Shown: one piece after another, positions 8,956-16,943 of the stretch | How positions within the stretch are numbered: the stretch's first letter is position 1 | Layout: each line of letters starts with the position of its first letter | NCBI RefSeq assembly: GCF_016765675.1 | Contig: NZ_JAESWB010000045.1 | Span: 62,001 to 126,000, forward strand | DNA from: Neobacillus paridis | GTDB taxonomy: Bacteria; Bacillota; Bacilli; Bacillales; Cytobacillaceae | DNA: 64,000 nt | Reading direction: 5' to 3' | Program-made: the position numbers and the translations under genes | The notes under the pieces: model-generated | What the model saw: only the letters and a program-made list of their open reading frames with translations | What the model was told of the DNA's origin: nothing | Database searches by the model: none

Positions 8956-9522
8956 ATGGAAATGAATGAGGAAAATATTATCTCACTTATTAAGGAAGAT
9001 ATTTGGATGATGGATATCTTGAAATCAGTAAAAACACTTAACTTGCCTGATTGGTGGGTTTGCGCCGGTTTTGTTCGTTCAAAAATATGGGATACATTAC
9101 ATCATTTCAGCGAGAGAACCCCTAATCCAGATATCGATGTCATTTATTTTGACCCAGCAAACATGGAGGAAGCGACGGAAAAGATCCTTGAGGAAAAACT
9201 CAGAACCTTAAACCCTCATATTCCTTGGTCGGTAAAAAACGAGGCCCGGATGCATATTAAAAATATGATCCCCCCTTATTTATCTTCTGTTGACGCGATA
9301 TCAAAATTTCCGGAAACCGCTACAGCTTTAGGTGTTAAACTAGATGAAAAGGATCATGTTATTCTCACGGCCCCATGTGAAATTCATGATGTTGTCAATA
9401 TGGAGGTAAAACCAACCCCATTTTTCACAGAAACTAAGGAACGGATCGACATTTACAAAGACCGAATTTCAAAAAAGAATTGGAGATCAATCTGGAGCAA
9501 TTTAAATATTCACCATATCTAA
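8956..9522 (+). CDS. Nucleotidyltransferase-like protein (NTP_transf_6 / COG3575 family)
   Basis: 188 residues. The segment LPDWWVCAGFVRSKIWD followed by NPDIDVIYFD is the hallmark of this family: a G-x-R segment and a paired-acid motif like those of the nucleotidyltransferase superfamily. The C-terminal EIHDVVNMEVKPTP segment is also typical. The biochemical substrate is not established for the family. The start is the ATG at 8956, with GAGGAG about ten bases upstream; an internal ATG at 8962 is an alternative. It is a single gene on the plus strand. Confidence 0.75.
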   Translation: MEMNEENIISLIKEDIWMMDILKSVKTLNLPDWWVCAGFVRSKIWDTLHHFSERTPNPDIDVIYFDPANMEEATEKILEEKLRTLNPHIPWSVKNEARMHIKNMIPPYLSSVDAISKFPETATALGVKLDEKDHVILTAPCEIHDVVNMEVKPTPFFTETKERIDIYKDRISKKNWRSIWSNLNIHHI

Positions 9523-9635
9523 GCTTCATATTAAGTAGTTTTAATGTCTTTATAAATGATACATTTTGCCTTGACTTATAGGGAAAAACTAAAATGCGAC
9601 CCGGGAATTCTTTTTGCAAAAGAAGGGTTGATTAT

Positions 9636-9680
9636 TTGAAATTTTACCGGAAATATTCATATAATACCCATATAGGTATT
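9636..9680 (+). promoter_or_regulatory. Promoter of the glutaredoxin gene with CstR/CsoR-like operator
   Basis: -35 TTGAAA (9636-9641), an 18-bp spacer and -10 TATAAT (9660-9665). An inverted repeat AATACC-CATATA-GGTATT (9663-9680) overlaps the -10 box and start region. Its form, ATACC(C)...(G)GGTAT, resembles operators of the copper/persulfide sensors CsoR and CstR. CstR controls sulfur-transfer and thiol proteins in Firmicutes, so persulfide- or metal-responsive control of the glutaredoxin is plausible, but inferred. Confidence 0.6.
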
Positions 9681-9703
9681 ATTAATAAAAGGAGGCAGAC
9701 GCA

Positions 9704-9934
9704 ATGAACGATATTACAGTTTATTCAACCAATACTTGACCTTACTGCACTATGATGAAACAATTCCTTGAGGCTCAAGGATTAACCTACAAAGAAGTAA
9801 ATGTGCAGTCAGACCCAATTGCCGCTCAAAAGCTGGTCCGGGAAACTGGACAAATGGGCGTACCGCAGACAAAGATAAATGGCCACTGGGTCCTCGGCTT
9901 TGACCCCGAAGAACTGATGAAATATGTAAAATAA
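9704..9934 (+). CDS. Glutaredoxin-like protein, probable selenoprotein (UPYC active site)
   Basis: ATG 9704 has AAAGGAGG eight bases upstream. Codon 12 is TGA (9737-9739); the frame otherwise runs to TAA at 9932-9934, giving 76 residues. The N-terminus is VYSTNT-[TGA]-PYC, so TGA takes the place of the first cysteine of the CPYC redox motif. Downstream features are intact: cis-proline in GQMGVPQT, then INGHWVLGFDPEEL, as in small Grx/NrdH-like proteins of Bacillus. Nothing else is decayed. A SECIS-like hairpin lies at 9766-9780. I read this as selenocysteine at position 12. The alternative is a nonsense mutation or sequencing error, in which case translation would at best restart at ATG 9752 without an active site. 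Glutaredoxins with Sec at this position are known in some Clostridia. Confidence 0.7.
9766..9780 (+). promoter_or_regulatory. Candidate bacterial SECIS hairpin in the glutaredoxin mRNA
   Basis: CCTTGA (9766-9771), loop GGC (9772-9774), TCAAGG (9775-9780): a perfect 6-bp stem. The loop begins with G, and 32 bases separate it from the TGA, inside the 16-37 range generally given for bacterial SECIS elements. Confidence 0.55.
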
Positions 9935-9941
9935 GTTAGGT

Positions 9942-10060
9942 AAATGAAAACTCGCTGATTGGCGAGTCCTTAAGGACGAAGACAGAGGCGTAGTTGAATT
10001 TATGCGACATAAGAAAGCATAAAATTCGGAAAAATTTTATGCCTTCTTATTAGCCAAAAA
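9942..10060 (+). repeat. 119-bp structured repeat, copy A
   Basis: About 91% identical, without gaps, to 17894-18012. It begins just past the glutaredoxin stop. Features: a 5' hairpin ACTCGC-TGATTG-GCGAGT, the palindrome GTCCTTAAGGAC, a conserved middle (GAAGACAGAGGCGTAG), and a 3' hairpin of 18 pairs (starts ATAAGAA, ends TTCTTAT) with one mismatch. Two pairs in the 3' stem are changed on both sides relative to copy B. It is in the same orientation as the gene before it, as in copy B. Confidence 0.85.
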
Positions 10061-10076
10061 AGGATTGACCTTTTTT

Positions 10077-10125
10077 AGCTTGCAGTCAACGTCTTGACTT
10101 TCTAGACGAGTCTGCAAGCTTTTTA
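10077..10125 (+). terminator. Terminator downstream of the glutaredoxin gene
   Basis: AGCTTGCAG (10077-10085) pairs with CTGCAAGCT (10112-10120); an inner pairing CGTCT/AGACG extends the structure, and TTTTT follows. Confidence 0.75.
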
Positions 10126-10184
10126 TATAATTTAGAAAAAATAGCATAAAAGTTGAGTGCCATCAGTACAGGAAAGATTTGTTG

Positions 10185-10736
10185 TTATGAAATATATTCT
10201 TTCCATTCGCTTGCTAACATCCCATAAACGACATGGTCAACATAATGATCATAGAGCCATTCTGCTTGCCTGATCATTCCTTCATTTACAAAACCTAATC
10301 TTTCAGGAACACTCCTGCTTTTTTTATTCTCCACAGCGGCTCTAATCTCTACCTTATTTAAATTCAGATGATTGAAAGCATAGTTGGTCAATGCTTTCGC
10401 CGCTTTGGTCATAATTCCCTTTCCTTGGTATTCTTCCCCCAACCAATAACCAATGTATGCGGTCTCATTTGACCAATTTATACTGTTGAAGCTTGCGACT
10501 CCAACGATCTCTCCTTTGTATAAAATAACGGTTGTCATACTTTTAGTTTCGGCATAACCTTTTAAACAGCCATGGATATACTCTTTTGTATCTTCTGCAT
10601 TCTTGGTGAAGTCGAGCCAGGGCAGCCATTCTCTTAAATGCTTTCTTGATTTGTCTGTTAACTCAAAAACTCGTTCAGCATCTTTTAATTCAATTAATTT
10701 TAAGGAAACATCTTCGTCTATTTGATATAAAAACAT
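10185..10736 (-). CDS. GNAT acetyltransferase, RimJ/RimL type (YdaF-like)
   Basis: 183 residues spanning a complete GNAT domain. The acetyl-CoA binding loop is visible as GYWLGEEYQGKGIMTKAA (Q/R-x-x-G-x-G/A pattern in YQGKGI), and the C-terminal ERLGFVNEGMIRQAEWL is typical of the RimJ/RimL branch. The N-terminal LIELKDAERVFEL and HLREWLPWLD match the YdaF group of ribosomal-protein-serine-acetyltransferase-like enzymes. The actual acceptor is unknown. A ribosome site GGGGCGAGG precedes ATG 10736. It stands alone on the minus strand. Confidence 0.85.
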   Translation of the reverse strand: MFLYQIDEDVSLKLIELKDAERVFELTDKSRKHLREWLPWLDFTKNAEDTKEYIHGCLKGYAETKSMTTVILYKGEIVGVASFNSINWSNETAYIGYWLGEEYQGKGIMTKAAKALTNYAFNHLNLNKVEIRAAVENKKSRSVPERLGFVNEGMIRQAEWLYDHYVDHVVYGMLASEWKEYIS

Positions 10737-10935
10737 AACCTCGCCCCTTATTTGAAATTTTTATAATTTTACCACAAAACTTTAAGATTTGTTTTAACAA
10801 GGTTCAACTTTTAAAAGAAAGAATAATTACATGTATGGAAATTTGGAATCTCTAAAGTGGACGCATGCAGATATCACAGCGGCTTAACAATTAATCAATG
10901 AATATGGGGGCTTATTTTACTGCCCCCGCTGATCA

Positions 10936-13900
10936 CTAAAGAATATTCTTATTGGCCTTCGGAACAAGATAGGAAGGCATTTCCTCTCTCAGCCTCCAGA
11001 CAAAGCTCATTGGCTTGCTGCCGGAATGGCTGATATAATCGGCTGTACCAAGGAACACAAACGGAGAAGTGTAGCCATTTTCTTTTTTATACTCCCTTAC
11101 AAACAAGGCAATTTTATGGTTACGCTCTTTATGATGGATATATCGCTCTGCAGTCTTACTTCCCTCCGCCACCCGGCTTTGCGTTTGCCAATGGAACAGC
11201 CGATCATTAATCGCATAATCATCATATAGGGTTGACGGTGAAAAGTCCTTTTCCGATTTATTTAAGGTTATAAAAAAGATATCGAGATTTTTGTCTTCAA
11301 AGTGTTTAACCCCTTCCCGGAAAGCCGGGCTTTTCGTTTCATTATAATAATCCAAAGCAGCCAGCACTTGAGATGTATTGTAATTACAATGGACCCCCAA
11401 TGGACAAGGAAAGTCAAAGTCATTTTCGAGCTCCATTGTTTCTAAAGATTCATAAAGATAATGTAAAATTTCTAAAATCTCTTCTCTAAATTCAGGCCGA
11501 GTTAATATTCTAATAATTCCTTTTTCAAGAGAGACGAACCCCTCCTTTGTTGGGTGGCTATTATAAAAGGAATAATAAAATATCCCAAGCATTAATTGAT
11601 CTTCTTTATTGCGAATGGAACATTCTTTCATATACCTAATCATAAACTGAAGTAGCTTTTTCGAATTAATATGAAACAAATTAGGCAAACGCTTCGTTAA
11701 CCATTTCTCGTCTGCAAACTCAAAGGTAGGCGCAACACCTGCCTCTACCTTCATCCTGCTGAAGCTGCGGTCACCATTTTTACCATAAAAATCGTAGATG
11801 GAAAGGTGATAATGATTTAAAAAGTTGGATAACGTTAATGAACGCCCCGTATCCTCCTCAAAATACTTCATTTTTGCAAGAAGATTCCCCTTTGTGTTGG
11901 TACTGGCTTTAATATTTCTTAAAATATATTCCTTTGCCCGTTTTTCCAACTGAAGGAAACAACCTTTTGGCAGGTGCACAAAACCGTTTTCTATATAGTG
12001 CTGCACGGAATGCTTCGTTTTACCAATTAATGCCCGAAACTTTTCCTCAAAATTATAATTTCGATGGGCTTGTCCAACAAAATCAAGGACCGTTAGGCAC
12101 TCTTTTCCCTCTGCTAACCGCAATCCACGCCCTAGCTGTTGTAAAAAAACAGTCAAGCTCTCTGTTGGCCGTAAAAATAAAATTGTATTAACGTCAGGAA
12201 TATCGACTCCTTCATTATAGAGGTCAACGACAAAAATAAACTTAATATCCCCTTGTAAAAGGTGGCGCTGTGCTTCCCTTCGTATTTTTGTGTCAACATT
12301 TCCATATAATGCTATCGAAGGAATATCCACCTTATTAAAGAAGTCAGCCATATACTTTGCGTGTTCAATAGAAACGCAGAAGCCAAGTCCTTTTACTTGT
12401 TCAACATCCGTTACATATTTATAAACACTTTTAACAACTTGACTGCTCCTAAGGTCATTGGAGGTATAAACATTCTCTAAATCTTTTATCCCGTAACCCC
12501 TTCGACTCCATTTTAATTTGGATAAATCAACCGTGTCAGTTACACAAAAATATTGAAATGGACTAAGCAGTTTGCGATTAATGGCCTCTGTTAAACGCAT
12601 CTCGGCGGATATTGTATCATCAAAATAAGTTAAAATATTTTTTCCGTCCATCCGCTCAGGTGTTGCGGTTAGACCAAGGAGAATTTTTGGCTGATAATGA
12701 TGAAGCAGCCTCTGATAAGACTCTGCCGCAGCATGATGAAATTCATCTATGATAATAAAATCATAGTAATCACTCGAAGTCATTTCATAGAGCCTTTTGC
12801 TATTAAAACTTTGAATGCTGACAAATAAGTGATCAAGTGATTGGGGTTGGTAGGTTCCAACTAACATTTCACCAAAGTTTGGATCTTTCAAAATAGCCCG
12901 AAAGGTATCGAGACTCTGCTTTAGGATTTCTTCACGGTGAGCTACAAACAAGAGCCTTGCAGACTTATTTTTATTCCAAAATCGCTTATAGTCAAACGCT
13001 GAAATGACAGTCTTTCCCACACCTGTTGCTGCAACAAGCAAATTCCGCATGCGTCCAAATACTTCTCGATCTACCTGAAGCTTTTCAAGTATTTCTTTTT
13101 GGTAGTAATACGGCTGGATATCGAAAATGAAGTAATGCTCATTCTCTTCTTTAATCTTACTTTTTGATAAAGCGTATTTTAAGGTCTCCTGATCCTGCTT
13201 ATTACCATGGCTATACACTTTAAATTCATTGTCATTCCAGTAGCTTTCAAACGTAGCCTCAAACTTTCTTAGAATATCAAACGAGTCTTTTTCCGTGACT
13301 TTAATATTCCATTCCAAACCAGAAGTTAAAGCTGGATTCGATAAATTGGAGGATCCAATATAGGCTGTGCTAAAGCCTGTTTCCCTTTTAAAAAGATAGG
13401 CCTTTGCATGCAGTCTCGTTCGATCCACATCATAGGATATCTTGATTTCTGTATTGGGAAGCTGACTTAATTCCTGAATTGCTTTATAATCTGTCGCTTC
13501 CATATAGGAAGTAGTAATCACCCTAAGCTTATGATTCGGTTGATCGGTAAAAGTTCTAAGTTCCTCAATTATGCATCTTAGCCCACTCCACTTAATAAAG
13601 GATACAAGCATATCTATGGAATCAGCCGTTAAGATTTCTTTTTTTAACTCTCCCAGCATGTTTGGTTCATAATTAGATCCAGTAAAAAGTGAGCTTTGTG
13701 ATAGTGGGGTAATGGGGCGGATCACATCACCTTTTCCAATACTTCGAACAGAATTAATTCTTGAATAGATGGAAGTCAGAATCTCTCCTTCTTCTTCAAT
13801 CCTCAGCTGCCGGAACTCCTCTTCATCCAGTTGAACGCTTAAAGTCGAAATAATTTCATTACAGGTACGAATCTGATTGATTAACGCCTGCTCGTCATCG

Positions 13901-14142
13901 GCTTCATTTTCACGGACAAATTTAAGAGCCTTTCTGGTTACTTGAGATATGTATGATGACAATAATTTTCGTGCTTCCTCTACATCGATGCGTTCTTTCT
14001 CAATATTGTAGGTGTTAACATCTAATCCTGTAAGATCCTCTTTCAGCCTTTGGTTGATAATTTCCTCATAGATTCCTTGTTTTAGCATCAGCAAATACCT
14101 CAATTTTTCATGAAATAAATGGTATGAGTATCTCATTACCAT
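10936..14142 (-). CDS. Superfamily 2 helicase with N-terminal PLD nuclease domain and C-terminal DUF3427
   Basis: 1068 residues. After a helical N-terminus, a phospholipase-D-type domain carries LHAKAYLF (H245, K247) and GSSN (263-266). Helicase motifs follow: Walker A AATGVGKT (371-378), DEFHH as the DEAD/H motif (466-470), GLTATPERMDG, and motif VI QQLGRGLRL. The remaining 450 residues match the DUF3427 region of such proteins. The single HKD half-site suggests a dimeric nuclease, as in related PLD enzymes. A role in DNA repair or defence is plausible but unproven. The start is unclear: ATG 14142 and ATG 14136 both lack a good ribosome site, and a TAG lies 24 bases upstream. The gene lies alone between ordinary genes. 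Confidence 0.88.
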   Translation of the reverse strand: MVMRYSYHLFHEKLRYLLMLKQGIYEEIINQRLKEDLTGLDVNTYNIEKERIDVEEARKLLSSYISQVTRKALKFVRENEADDEQALINQIRTCNEIISTLSVQLDEEEFRQLRIEEEGEILTSIYSRINSVRSIGKGDVIRPITPLSQSSLFTGSNYEPNMLGELKKEILTADSIDMLVSFIKWSGLRCIIEELRTFTDQPNHKLRVITTSYMEATDYKAIQELSQLPNTEIKISYDVDRTRLHAKAYLFKRETGFSTAYIGSSNLSNPALTSGLEWNIKVTEKDSFDILRKFEATFESYWNDNEFKVYSHGNKQDQETLKYALSKSKIKEENEHYFIFDIQPYYYQKEILEKLQVDREVFGRMRNLLVAATGVGKTVISAFDYKRFWNKNKSARLLFVAHREEILKQSLDTFRAILKDPNFGEMLVGTYQPQSLDHLFVSIQSFNSKRLYEMTSSDYYDFIIIDEFHHAAAESYQRLLHHYQPKILLGLTATPERMDGKNILTYFDDTISAEMRLTEAINRKLLSPFQYFCVTDTVDLSKLKWSRRGYGIKDLENVYTSNDLRSSQVVKSVYKYVTDVEQVKGLGFCVSIEHAKYMADFFNKVDIPSIALYGNVDTKIRREAQRHLLQGDIKFIFVVDLYNEGVDIPDVNTILFLRPTESLTVFLQQLGRGLRLAEGKECLTVLDFVGQAHRNYNFEEKFRALIGKTKHSVQHYIENGFVHLPKGCFLQLEKRAKEYILRNIKASTNTKGNLLAKMKYFEEDTGRSLTLSNFLNHYHLSIYDFYGKNGDRSFSRMKVEAGVAPTFEFADEKWLTKRLPNLFHINSKKLLQFMIRYMKECSIRNKEDQLMLGIFYYSFYNSHPTKEGFVSLEKGIIRILTRPEFREEILEILHYLYESLETMELENDFDFPCPLGVHCNYNTSQVLAALDYYNETKSPAFREGVKHFEDKNLDIFFITLNKSEKDFSPSTLYDDYAINDRLFHWQTQSRVAEGSKTAERYIHHKERNHKIALFVREYKKENGYTSPFVFLGTADYISHSGSKPMSFVWRLREEMPSYLVPKANKNIL

Positions 14143-14226
14143 TTTACAACATTTTACAACGAAGGAATCCTATAAAATGCAGTGAAAAAAACAGCAGTAA
14201 AATTCCTAAGTTTGTGAATTCCTTCA

Positions 14227-14673
14227 TTAAATTGCTTGTGCAATTGCTATTTTAAAAACCTTCCTAAACTGCTCCCTGTCTTCCTGAGTAAAAGGCTTTG
14301 GTCCCTTGGTACGCTTGCCGCCTTTTCGGGCCATTGCACTTAAATATCGCGTGGTTAATAATTGGTCAATGTTCTCATTTGTATAGGTAAACCCTTTATG
14401 GTGAAGCACTAGGCAGCCTTTTGCCAAACCGAGCGATGCCAGTCCGTAATCCTGGGTTACAATAATATCTCCTGATTCTGCTAGCTTCATGATCCGATAA
14501 TCGGCAGCATCTGCCCCGCTGTCGACATAAATAGTTTCCACCCCAGGAGGCTGTTCCGCATTCGAAAAATGCGAAAAACTCGTCACCAAAATGACAGGAA
14601 TATCCTCCCTCACGGCTTCAGAAATGATAATGTCTTTAACTGGACAAGCATCTGCATCAACATAAATTTTCAT
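14227..14673 (-). CDS. yqxD: YaiI/YqxD family protein (DUF188)
   Basis: The start is ATG 14673, with AAAGGAGAG upstream; a longer reading from 14721 is not conserved. 148 residues begin [14 protein letters not shown], the family hallmark, and continue with [29 protein letters not shown] and the basic [12 protein letters not shown]. The acid cluster and fold resemble PIN-like nucleases, so an RNA- or DNA-processing role has been suspected, but none is established here. In B. subtilis yqxD lies next to dnaG; that linkage is absent here. The downstream partner in this window is the helicase, 84 bp away, in the same direction. Confidence 0.88.
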   Translation of the reverse strand: MKIYVDADACPVKDIIISEAVREDIPVILVTSFSHFSNAEQPPGVETIYVDSGADAADYRIMKLAESGDIIVTQDYGLASLGLAKGCLVLHHKGFTYTNENIDQLLTTRYLSAMARKGGKRTKGPKPFTQEDREQFRKVFKIAIAQAI

Positions 14674-14824
14674 TTTTCTCTCCTTTTTAAAAAAAAGCAC
14701 TCCTAATATTAATATACTCAAGAAACCAACTTAATCCAATTTTTCATTTATCAATAGCCATGCAAGACCAATGAGAAAATAATGGTATAATTAGAACATT
14801 CATTACATTTAAAGGAGCGAAAAG

Positions 14825-15580
14825 ATGAATAATCATTATACAGACATAAATTCATCGATAATTGATAGCTGGGTGGAAAACAATTGGAAATGGGGAGTAC
14901 CTATTTCACATGAAACATATGAAAAAGCGTTACAGGGTGAGTGGAATGTCTTGCTTACACCGACAAAACCAGTTCCTAAATCGTGGTTTCCAGATTTTAA
15001 AGGACGGAAGATTTTGGGATTGGCTTCGGGCGGCGGACAACAAATGCCTATATTTTCAGCCTTAGGGGCAGAATGTACCATTATGGACTATTCACAAAAA
15101 CAGTTAGATAGCGAATTATTGGTGGCTAGCCGTGAAGGCTATTCAATTAACATTGTTAAAGCTGATATGACACAACCTTTTCCTTTTGAAAAGGAGTCAT
15201 TTGATTTAATTTTCCATCCTGTTTCGAACTGTTATATAGAGGATGTTTTCCACGTTTGGGAAGAATGTTTCAGGGTACTGAAAAAAGGGGGATTACTGAT
15301 AGCTGGTTTGGATAATGGCGTAAACTATCTATTCGATGAAAATGAGACGGTCTTAACCTATCGGCTTCCCTTTAATCCCTTGAAAGATCCCGAACTGTAC
15401 CAAGAGTGTTTAAATAAGGATCTCGGAATTCAATTTTCACATTCGATTGAAGAACAGATTGGTGGCCAGTTAAAGGCAGGTTTTATGTTGACTGACTTAT
15501 ATGAGGATACAAACGGAAGCGGCAGATTGCATGAGTATAATGTTCCCACCTTTATCGCCACCAGGGCAATTAAAAAATAA
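14825..15580 (+). CDS. Class I SAM-dependent methyltransferase
   Basis: 251 residues with a Rossmann-type methyltransferase core: motif I ILGLASGGGQQMP (about 62-74), an acidic residue at the end of strand 2 (IMDYS), VKADMT as motif II, and FDLIFHPVSNCYIEDV as motif IV region, then LKKGGLLIAGLDNG. The N-terminal WVENNWKWGVPISHE is typical of a Bacillus group of uncharacterised methyltransferases. The acceptor is unknown. Ribosome site AAAGGAG precedes ATG 14825, and a -10-like TATAAT lies about 40 bp upstream. It is a single-gene unit closed by the terminator at 15628-15649. Confidence 0.85.
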   Translation: MNNHYTDINSSIIDSWVENNWKWGVPISHETYEKALQGEWNVLLTPTKPVPKSWFPDFKGRKILGLASGGGQQMPIFSALGAECTIMDYSQKQLDSELLVASREGYSINIVKADMTQPFPFEKESFDLIFHPVSNCYIEDVFHVWEECFRVLKKGGLLIAGLDNGVNYLFDENETVLTYRLPFNPLKDPELYQECLNKDLGIQFSHSIEEQIGGQLKAGFMLTDLYEDTNGSGRLHEYNVPTFIATRAIKK

Positions 15581-15627
15581 AATAGTAAAAATTAATCCGC
15601 CTTTCACAAGACGCACATAAAGAAAAT

Positions 15628-15649
15628 GCTCAGGGAACTGAGCGTTTTT
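15628..15649 (+). terminator. Terminator of the methyltransferase gene
   Basis: GCTCAG-GGAA-CTGAGC followed by GTTTTTG. Confidence 0.8.
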
Positions 15650-15672
15650 GTGTTAAAATGGCCGATTCAGTG

Positions 15673-15702
15673 AAAAAGCGAACAATACCAGCCATTGTTC
15701 GC
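15673..15702 (-). terminator. Terminator of the HPr-kinase-like gene
   Basis: GCGAACAAT (15678-15686) and ATTGTTCGC (15694-15702) form a perfect 9-bp stem; on the minus strand five T follow. Confidence 0.8.
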
Positions 15703-15727
15703 TTTCATTTAAGTAAGATGATTAGAG

Positions 15728-16666
15728 TTATGATTTAGCAGAATTTGCAATATCGGCTTCGATTCTGCTCATAAAGTCTTCGACTGCACTGTATCCCTGC
15801 TGCCTTAAATACCAGTTATTCGCTGCAGCTTCGATTAATCCAGCTACATCTCGGCCGGGCTGGAGTTGAATTTCGAAGGACGGAACCTTCACACCCATAT
15901 AATCAATATAGTGAGGTTCTTGTTCCAATTCGTTATTTAGATCATCCTTCTGCCATTTTGTCAGAAGAATATCAAGAGCAATCCGTGTTTCATCTTGAAA
16001 CGCTTTGCGGCCGTATATCCGAACTACATTCAACAGTCCAATACTGCGAAGAGCCAGGAATTCCTTGTTTTTTTCATCATGCGTCCCAAGAATCGTTTGC
16101 GGACTCAGTTTCTTTAGAACCACGATATCGTCTGCGACCAAGCGGTGTCCGCGACGAATTAATGTATGGGCTGTCTCGCTTTTTCCAACGCCTGAATCGC
16201 CTCGAAGTAAGATTCCAATGCCGGATACATTCATACATACACCATGCACTGCTATTTCCGGTGCGAGTTCCTTCACCAAATAGGCATCTAATTTTTTGAT
16301 AAACTCGGAAGTGATCTCAGTCCCGCTTGTTACCAGCAAAGGTATCCCCTGTTCATTGCAATGACGGCAAAGGTAGGAGAGTCCGCCTTCCCCTGCCGTG
16401 ACAATAAAACATGGCGGATGATAGTAAACAATATTTTCTATTTGTGATTTCCGTTCCTCTTCGCTTAATGTATGTAAATAGGTTATTTCTTTTTTACCTA
16501 ATATAAGAATTCGTCCGGATTGAAAAAAATCAAACTGCCCAATAAACTCCAGACCCGGGCGATGGACCTGTGAATGCGTTATCATTTTTTGGAGTTGATT
16601 TTCACCAGCCGCTACCTTAAATGAAAACTTTCGAACCAAGTCTTCGACTGTTATGCTTTTCACCAT
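15728..16666 (-). CDS. hprK: HPr kinase/phosphorylase-like protein, solitary paralogue
   Basis: Start ATG 16666 (312 residues, the HprK length); a GTG at 16675 is also in frame. The N-terminal domain is followed by AVHGVCMNVSGIG (catalytic-site His, about H141), the P-loop GDSGVGKSE (156-163) and RRGHRLVADD, all conserved in HprK, which phosphorylates HPr on Ser46 and dephosphorylates it. After the P-loop it diverges (LLNVVRIYGRKAFQD instead of the usual INVMTLFGAGAV form), and the end VPSFEIQLQPGRDVAGLIEAAANNW keeps the HprK C-terminal pattern. It is not linked to lgt, as hprK normally is, so it is probably a second, specialised copy. Whether it acts on HPr, Crh or another protein is unknown. 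Confidence 0.8.
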   Translation of the reverse strand: MVKSITVEDLVRKFSFKVAAGENQLQKMITHSQVHRPGLEFIGQFDFFQSGRILILGKKEITYLHTLSEEERKSQIENIVYYHPPCFIVTAGEGGLSYLCRHCNEQGIPLLVTSGTEITSEFIKKLDAYLVKELAPEIAVHGVCMNVSGIGILLRGDSGVGKSETAHTLIRRGHRLVADDIVVLKKLSPQTILGTHDEKNKEFLALRSIGLLNVVRIYGRKAFQDETRIALDILLTKWQKDDLNNELEQEPHYIDYMGVKVPSFEIQLQPGRDVAGLIEAAANNWYLRQQGYSAVEDFMSRIEADIANSAKS

Positions 16667-16943
16667 TTTCACCACCCTTGCAGCCTATTTAATTTGGATT
16701 ATACTGAATAATCTTGAAATCGTCATCATTTAAGGTCGTGATGAACTTCTTGTTTTAGCAAAAAAATCATCGACACCATTCACTGGCACAGCGCCTATTC
16801 GCATTGGCGGCCTTTTCTATTTGGCTGTGTTATTCTTCGAAGAAGTTTCTGTAAATCTAAATTTCATAACCTGTTCATGGTAAGAAACATGTTGCATGTG
16901 TATAATGAACAGTTGGAATAATAGAAGACATTTGGAGTTGACG

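Noticed and set aside
9752-9934. Glutaredoxin as a shorter protein starting at ATG 9752
   Set aside because: This start lies inside the domain after the active site, has no ribosome site, and would give a protein without the redox motif; the intact upstream start and TGA readthrough explain the sequence better.
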